Assembly: GCF_003201815.1 (NCBI RefSeq)
Contig: NZ_QJKB01000001.1
Location: forward strand, 124,001-188,000
DNA length: 64,000 bases
Source of the DNA: Undibacterium pigrum
GTDB lineage: Bacteria; Pseudomonadota; Gammaproteobacteria; Burkholderiales; Burkholderiaceae_D
Direction of reading: 5' to 3'
Part shown: positions 62,364 to 64,000 of the stretch, piece by piece
How positions within the stretch are numbered: position 1 is the stretch's first letter
How the letters are laid out: each line of letters opens with the position of its first letter
Position numbers and translations under genes: made by a program
The notes under the pieces: generated by a model
What the model saw: the letters and a program-made list of their open reading frames with translations, nothing else
Told to the model about the DNA's origin: nothing
The model's database searches: none

Positions 62364-62819
62364 TCAGTGATGCTTGATCCTGTGTACCAGTACCGGTATC
62401 AGGCACAATGACAATACCTTGGTGGTAACGCTGCCAAGAATGAATTGCCCCAGGCCGCTGCGACCGTGCGAACCCATGAAGATCAGGTCGCAGGCATATT
62501 CCTGGGCAGTATGAACAATTTCTTTTGCGGTGGAATCATTGAATTGTATGACTTGCTGGCAGGCCAGTCCTGCGGCTGCGGCCGCCTCTCTGACGGGTTG
62601 CAGGTAGCTTTCCGCCAGGGTTTGCATGGCTGCCTGGTACTCTTCTTCAGTAGGGCCATTGGGCGGCAGGATATCGACATACAGTGGGTATTGATAATTG
62701 CCCGCAACATAGACGGCAACTACTTCAGCCTGCAGTTGCTGAGCAAATTCCAGTCCCGCCGTGACGCAGGCATGTGACAGTTCTGAACCATCGGTTGGTA
62801 ACAATATGCGTTTGTACAT
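62364..62819 (-). CDS. Universal stress protein, single domain
   Basis: A 151-residue UspA-type protein that binds ATP. It begins MYKRILLPTDGSELS and ends with the nucleotide loop MGSHGRSGLGQFILGSVTTKVL (G-2x-G-9x-G-S/T). An FNR-like box is centred about 60 bases upstream, so low-oxygen control is likely. Separate transcription unit from the NarL-type gene; 113 bases between them. Confidence 0.94.
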   Translation of the reverse strand: MYKRILLPTDGSELSHACVTAGLEFAQQLQAEVVAVYVAGNYQYPLYVDILPPNGPTEEEYQAAMQTLAESYLQPVREAAAAAGLACQQVIQFNDSTAKEIVHTAQEYACDLIFMGSHGRSGLGQFILGSVTTKVLSLCLIPVLVHRIKHH

Positions 62820-62872
62820 GATGTATCCCCTGAAATGTGGCTTCAGACTGCACTTGAATTGTCACATCTGCC

Positions 62873-62886
62873 TTGATTTCAAACAA
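62873..62886. promoter_or_regulatory. FNR-box-like palindrome upstream of universal stress gene
   Basis: TTGATTTCAAACAA matches TTGAT-N4-ATCAA at nine of ten positions, 53 bases before the start of the minus-strand universal stress gene, the same distance as the box before the lone receiver. Confidence 0.6.
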
Positions 62887-62959
62887 GGGAAATAAGAAAA
62901 AATGCACAATAAAGTAGCAATGCATTGCCACAATATTGTGCTTTTTACAGATGCATGAC

Positions 62960-64000
62960 TTAAAATTCTGTACTGAGTAGCTGGAATAGCTCTGGCGAGT
63001 TGCAGTGTTGTAGCTGGATGTTGGCGCAATCATGCCAGCTGGCAAATTCGCGTAGGGTTTTGCCAAGGTCAGTGGCTAATGCCTGGGAAGTGCGCACACC
63101 AGGTTCCATATGCAGGGCCTTGATTTCGAACAAGCCGTCCTTGCGATGGGCTTTGGCATCCATGCGACCTATCAACGCGCCTCTGCGCAATATTGGCAAG
63201 GTGAAGTAGCCGTAGCGTCGTTTTGGAGCGGGCGTATAACATTCGAGTTTGTAGTCAAAATCAAATAATTCTATGGCGCGTTTTCTGTCCCAGACTACCG
63301 GGTCAAACGGCGAAAGTATTCGGGTGGCTGTTGCCTTGAGTTGATTATCCTGAGCACCTTGCAGTGTATCCAGACGATCTGGATGAACATAGAAAAGTTG
63401 CTCCTGATTTTCTATCTGCACCGGTATTAGCAGGCCTTCTTTGACGAGTTGTGCGGGCTGGTTTTTTGCATCGAATTTACCCATGCGAAAATAATCTGCC
63501 ATCCAGCTGGCTTTGCAAATGCCCAGTGCGCGCACTGCCTGCAAGACCTGCGTGCGTTCGCATTCTGCAGGCGAACGCAGATGTTTTTTGTCATTCCATT
63601 TTGGATGCACGCGCTCACGCAAATCATAGATGCGCTGGAAGTTGTGGCGTTTGGCCACCATCACTTCACCTGTCGTGAACAAGACTTCCAGTGAGCGTTT
63701 TTCCGGCTTCCATTCCCACCAGCCACCACTCTTGCCATCAGTGCGTTCAAAGTCGGCAGAACGGCTGGCACCCTTGTCACGTATATGCTGGCGTATGGCT
63801 TCTACCTGGGCGGCATTTTCCTTGAGCCACTTGTGGTTGTATTTCCAGCCCAGTCCTTGCGGCGACACCATTTGATGACGGTACAAACCATAGTCTTCTA
63901 TAGGCAGAAAACAGGCCTCATGCGACCAGTATTCAAACAGATGGCCTTCTTCCAGTAATTCATTGAGCCAGGCATGTTCATAGTGCCCAAGGCGGCTCCA
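62960..64000 (-). CDS. YcaQ-like winged-helix DNA glycosylase family protein (5' truncated by window)
   Basis: The C-terminal 346 residues of a protein of the YcaQ/HTH_42 family, in which E. coli YcaQ unhooks interstrand DNA crosslinks. The frame is open to the window edge and reads AWLNELLEEGHLFEYWSHEACFLPIEDYGLYRHQM, a YcaQ-type segment, so about 60-70 N-terminal residues are missing. Further landmarks are TDGKSGGWWEWKPEKRSLEVLFTTGEVMVAKR, LSPFDPVVWDRKRAIELFDFDYKLECYTP and LIGRMDAKAHRKDG. The catalytic QxQ motif of the family, if present, is in the missing part or could not be identified here. Confidence 0.9.
   Translation of the reverse strand, partial: WSRLGHYEHAWLNELLEEGHLFEYWSHEACFLPIEDYGLYRHQMVSPQGLGWKYNHKWLKENAAQVEAIRQHIRDKGASRSADFERTDGKSGGWWEWKPEKRSLEVLFTTGEVMVAKRHNFQRIYDLRERVHPKWNDKKHLRSPAECERTQVLQAVRALGICKASWMADYFRMGKFDAKNQPAQLVKEGLLIPVQIENQEQLFYVHPDRLDTLQGAQDNQLKATATRILSPFDPVVWDRKRAIELFDFDYKLECYTPAPKRRYGYFTLPILRRGALIGRMDAKAHRKDGLFEIKALHMEPGVRTSQALATDLGKTLREFASWHDCANIQLQHCNSPELFQLLSTEF

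Overview
The window looks like chromosomal DNA of a betaproteobacterium, most likely Burkholderiales and probably Oxalobacteraceae (Undibacterium / Janthinobacterium / Herbaspirillum-like). This rests on gene content and synteny recognised by eye (hupB - tRNA-Val - tRNA-Asp - ppiD; argH facing an algZ/algR pair; divergent darP/pmbA; a ccoNOQP-G-H-hemN block beside Fnr and universal stress genes). No database search was run. Most of the window is ordinary, densely coded chromosome. One gene is cut at each edge: an aminotransferase at the left and a YcaQ-like protein at the right.

Layout. 1-6.6 kb holds metabolic singles: aminotransferase, membrane lytic transglycosylase, ubiD (ubiquinone), a hotdog thioesterase, an SBF-type transporter and hydroxypyruvate isomerase. 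6.6-11.4 kb is a signalling operon: periplasmic solute-binding protein, membrane PAS histidine kinase, single-domain receiver, and a soluble receiver-PAS-kinase. 11.5-19 kb carries a CurA-like reductase, purU-yaeQ, a translationally coupled trio (YdjM-like, carboxylesterase, PhyH dioxygenase), mog-darP, and pmbA. 19.3-22.9 kb encodes a TRAP transporter whose binding protein gene converges on its two permease genes. 23.2-29.8 kb has argH, an AlgZ/AlgR-like system, a small hypothetical, initiator tRNA, ppnN and cheV.

29.9-36.8 kb holds a secreted Tyr-rich protein, two exported hydrolase/peptidase genes (CocE/NonD and M13) and nadA-nadC. 36.8-43.2 kb lies between nadC and nadB and looks accessory: a Cys/Phe-rich pentapeptide-repeat protein, an unrecognised protein, and a four-gene ABC export operon (ATPase, a 664-residue adaptor with two HlyD-type modules, a lipoprotein adaptor, a MacB-like permease) with ATGA start/stop overlaps. 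nadB follows, then hupB, two tRNAs and ppiD.

48-56 kb is the cbb3 oxidase cluster: ccoN-O-Q-P, ccoG, ccoH, a two-TM protein, hemN and a TauE/SafE protein. ccoI and ccoS are not in the window. 56-64 kb is a low-oxygen / redox signalling neighbourhood: an orphan rod-like flagellar protein, a MASE3-PAS-HisKA_3 kinase, two universal stress proteins, an Fnr-family regulator with altered cysteines, a lone receiver and a NarL-type regulator. Three FNR-box-like palindromes lie in front of ccoN, the lone receiver and the second universal stress gene, which ties this region into one probable oxygen-responsive regulon.

Non-coding structure includes a 361-bp MITE-like element with near-perfect terminal inverted repeats flanked by CTAG (61131-61499), a palindromic ~155-bp element between ccoP and ccoG (51563-51717), tandem GCATATGC palindromes upstream of the TRAP binding protein, and a hairpin-rich 480-bp gap with a 20-codon ORF upstream of the lytic transglycosylase. 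I found no CRISPR array, rRNA, prophage or intact insertion sequence. The best candidate for an under-described system is the dual-adaptor ABC operon.
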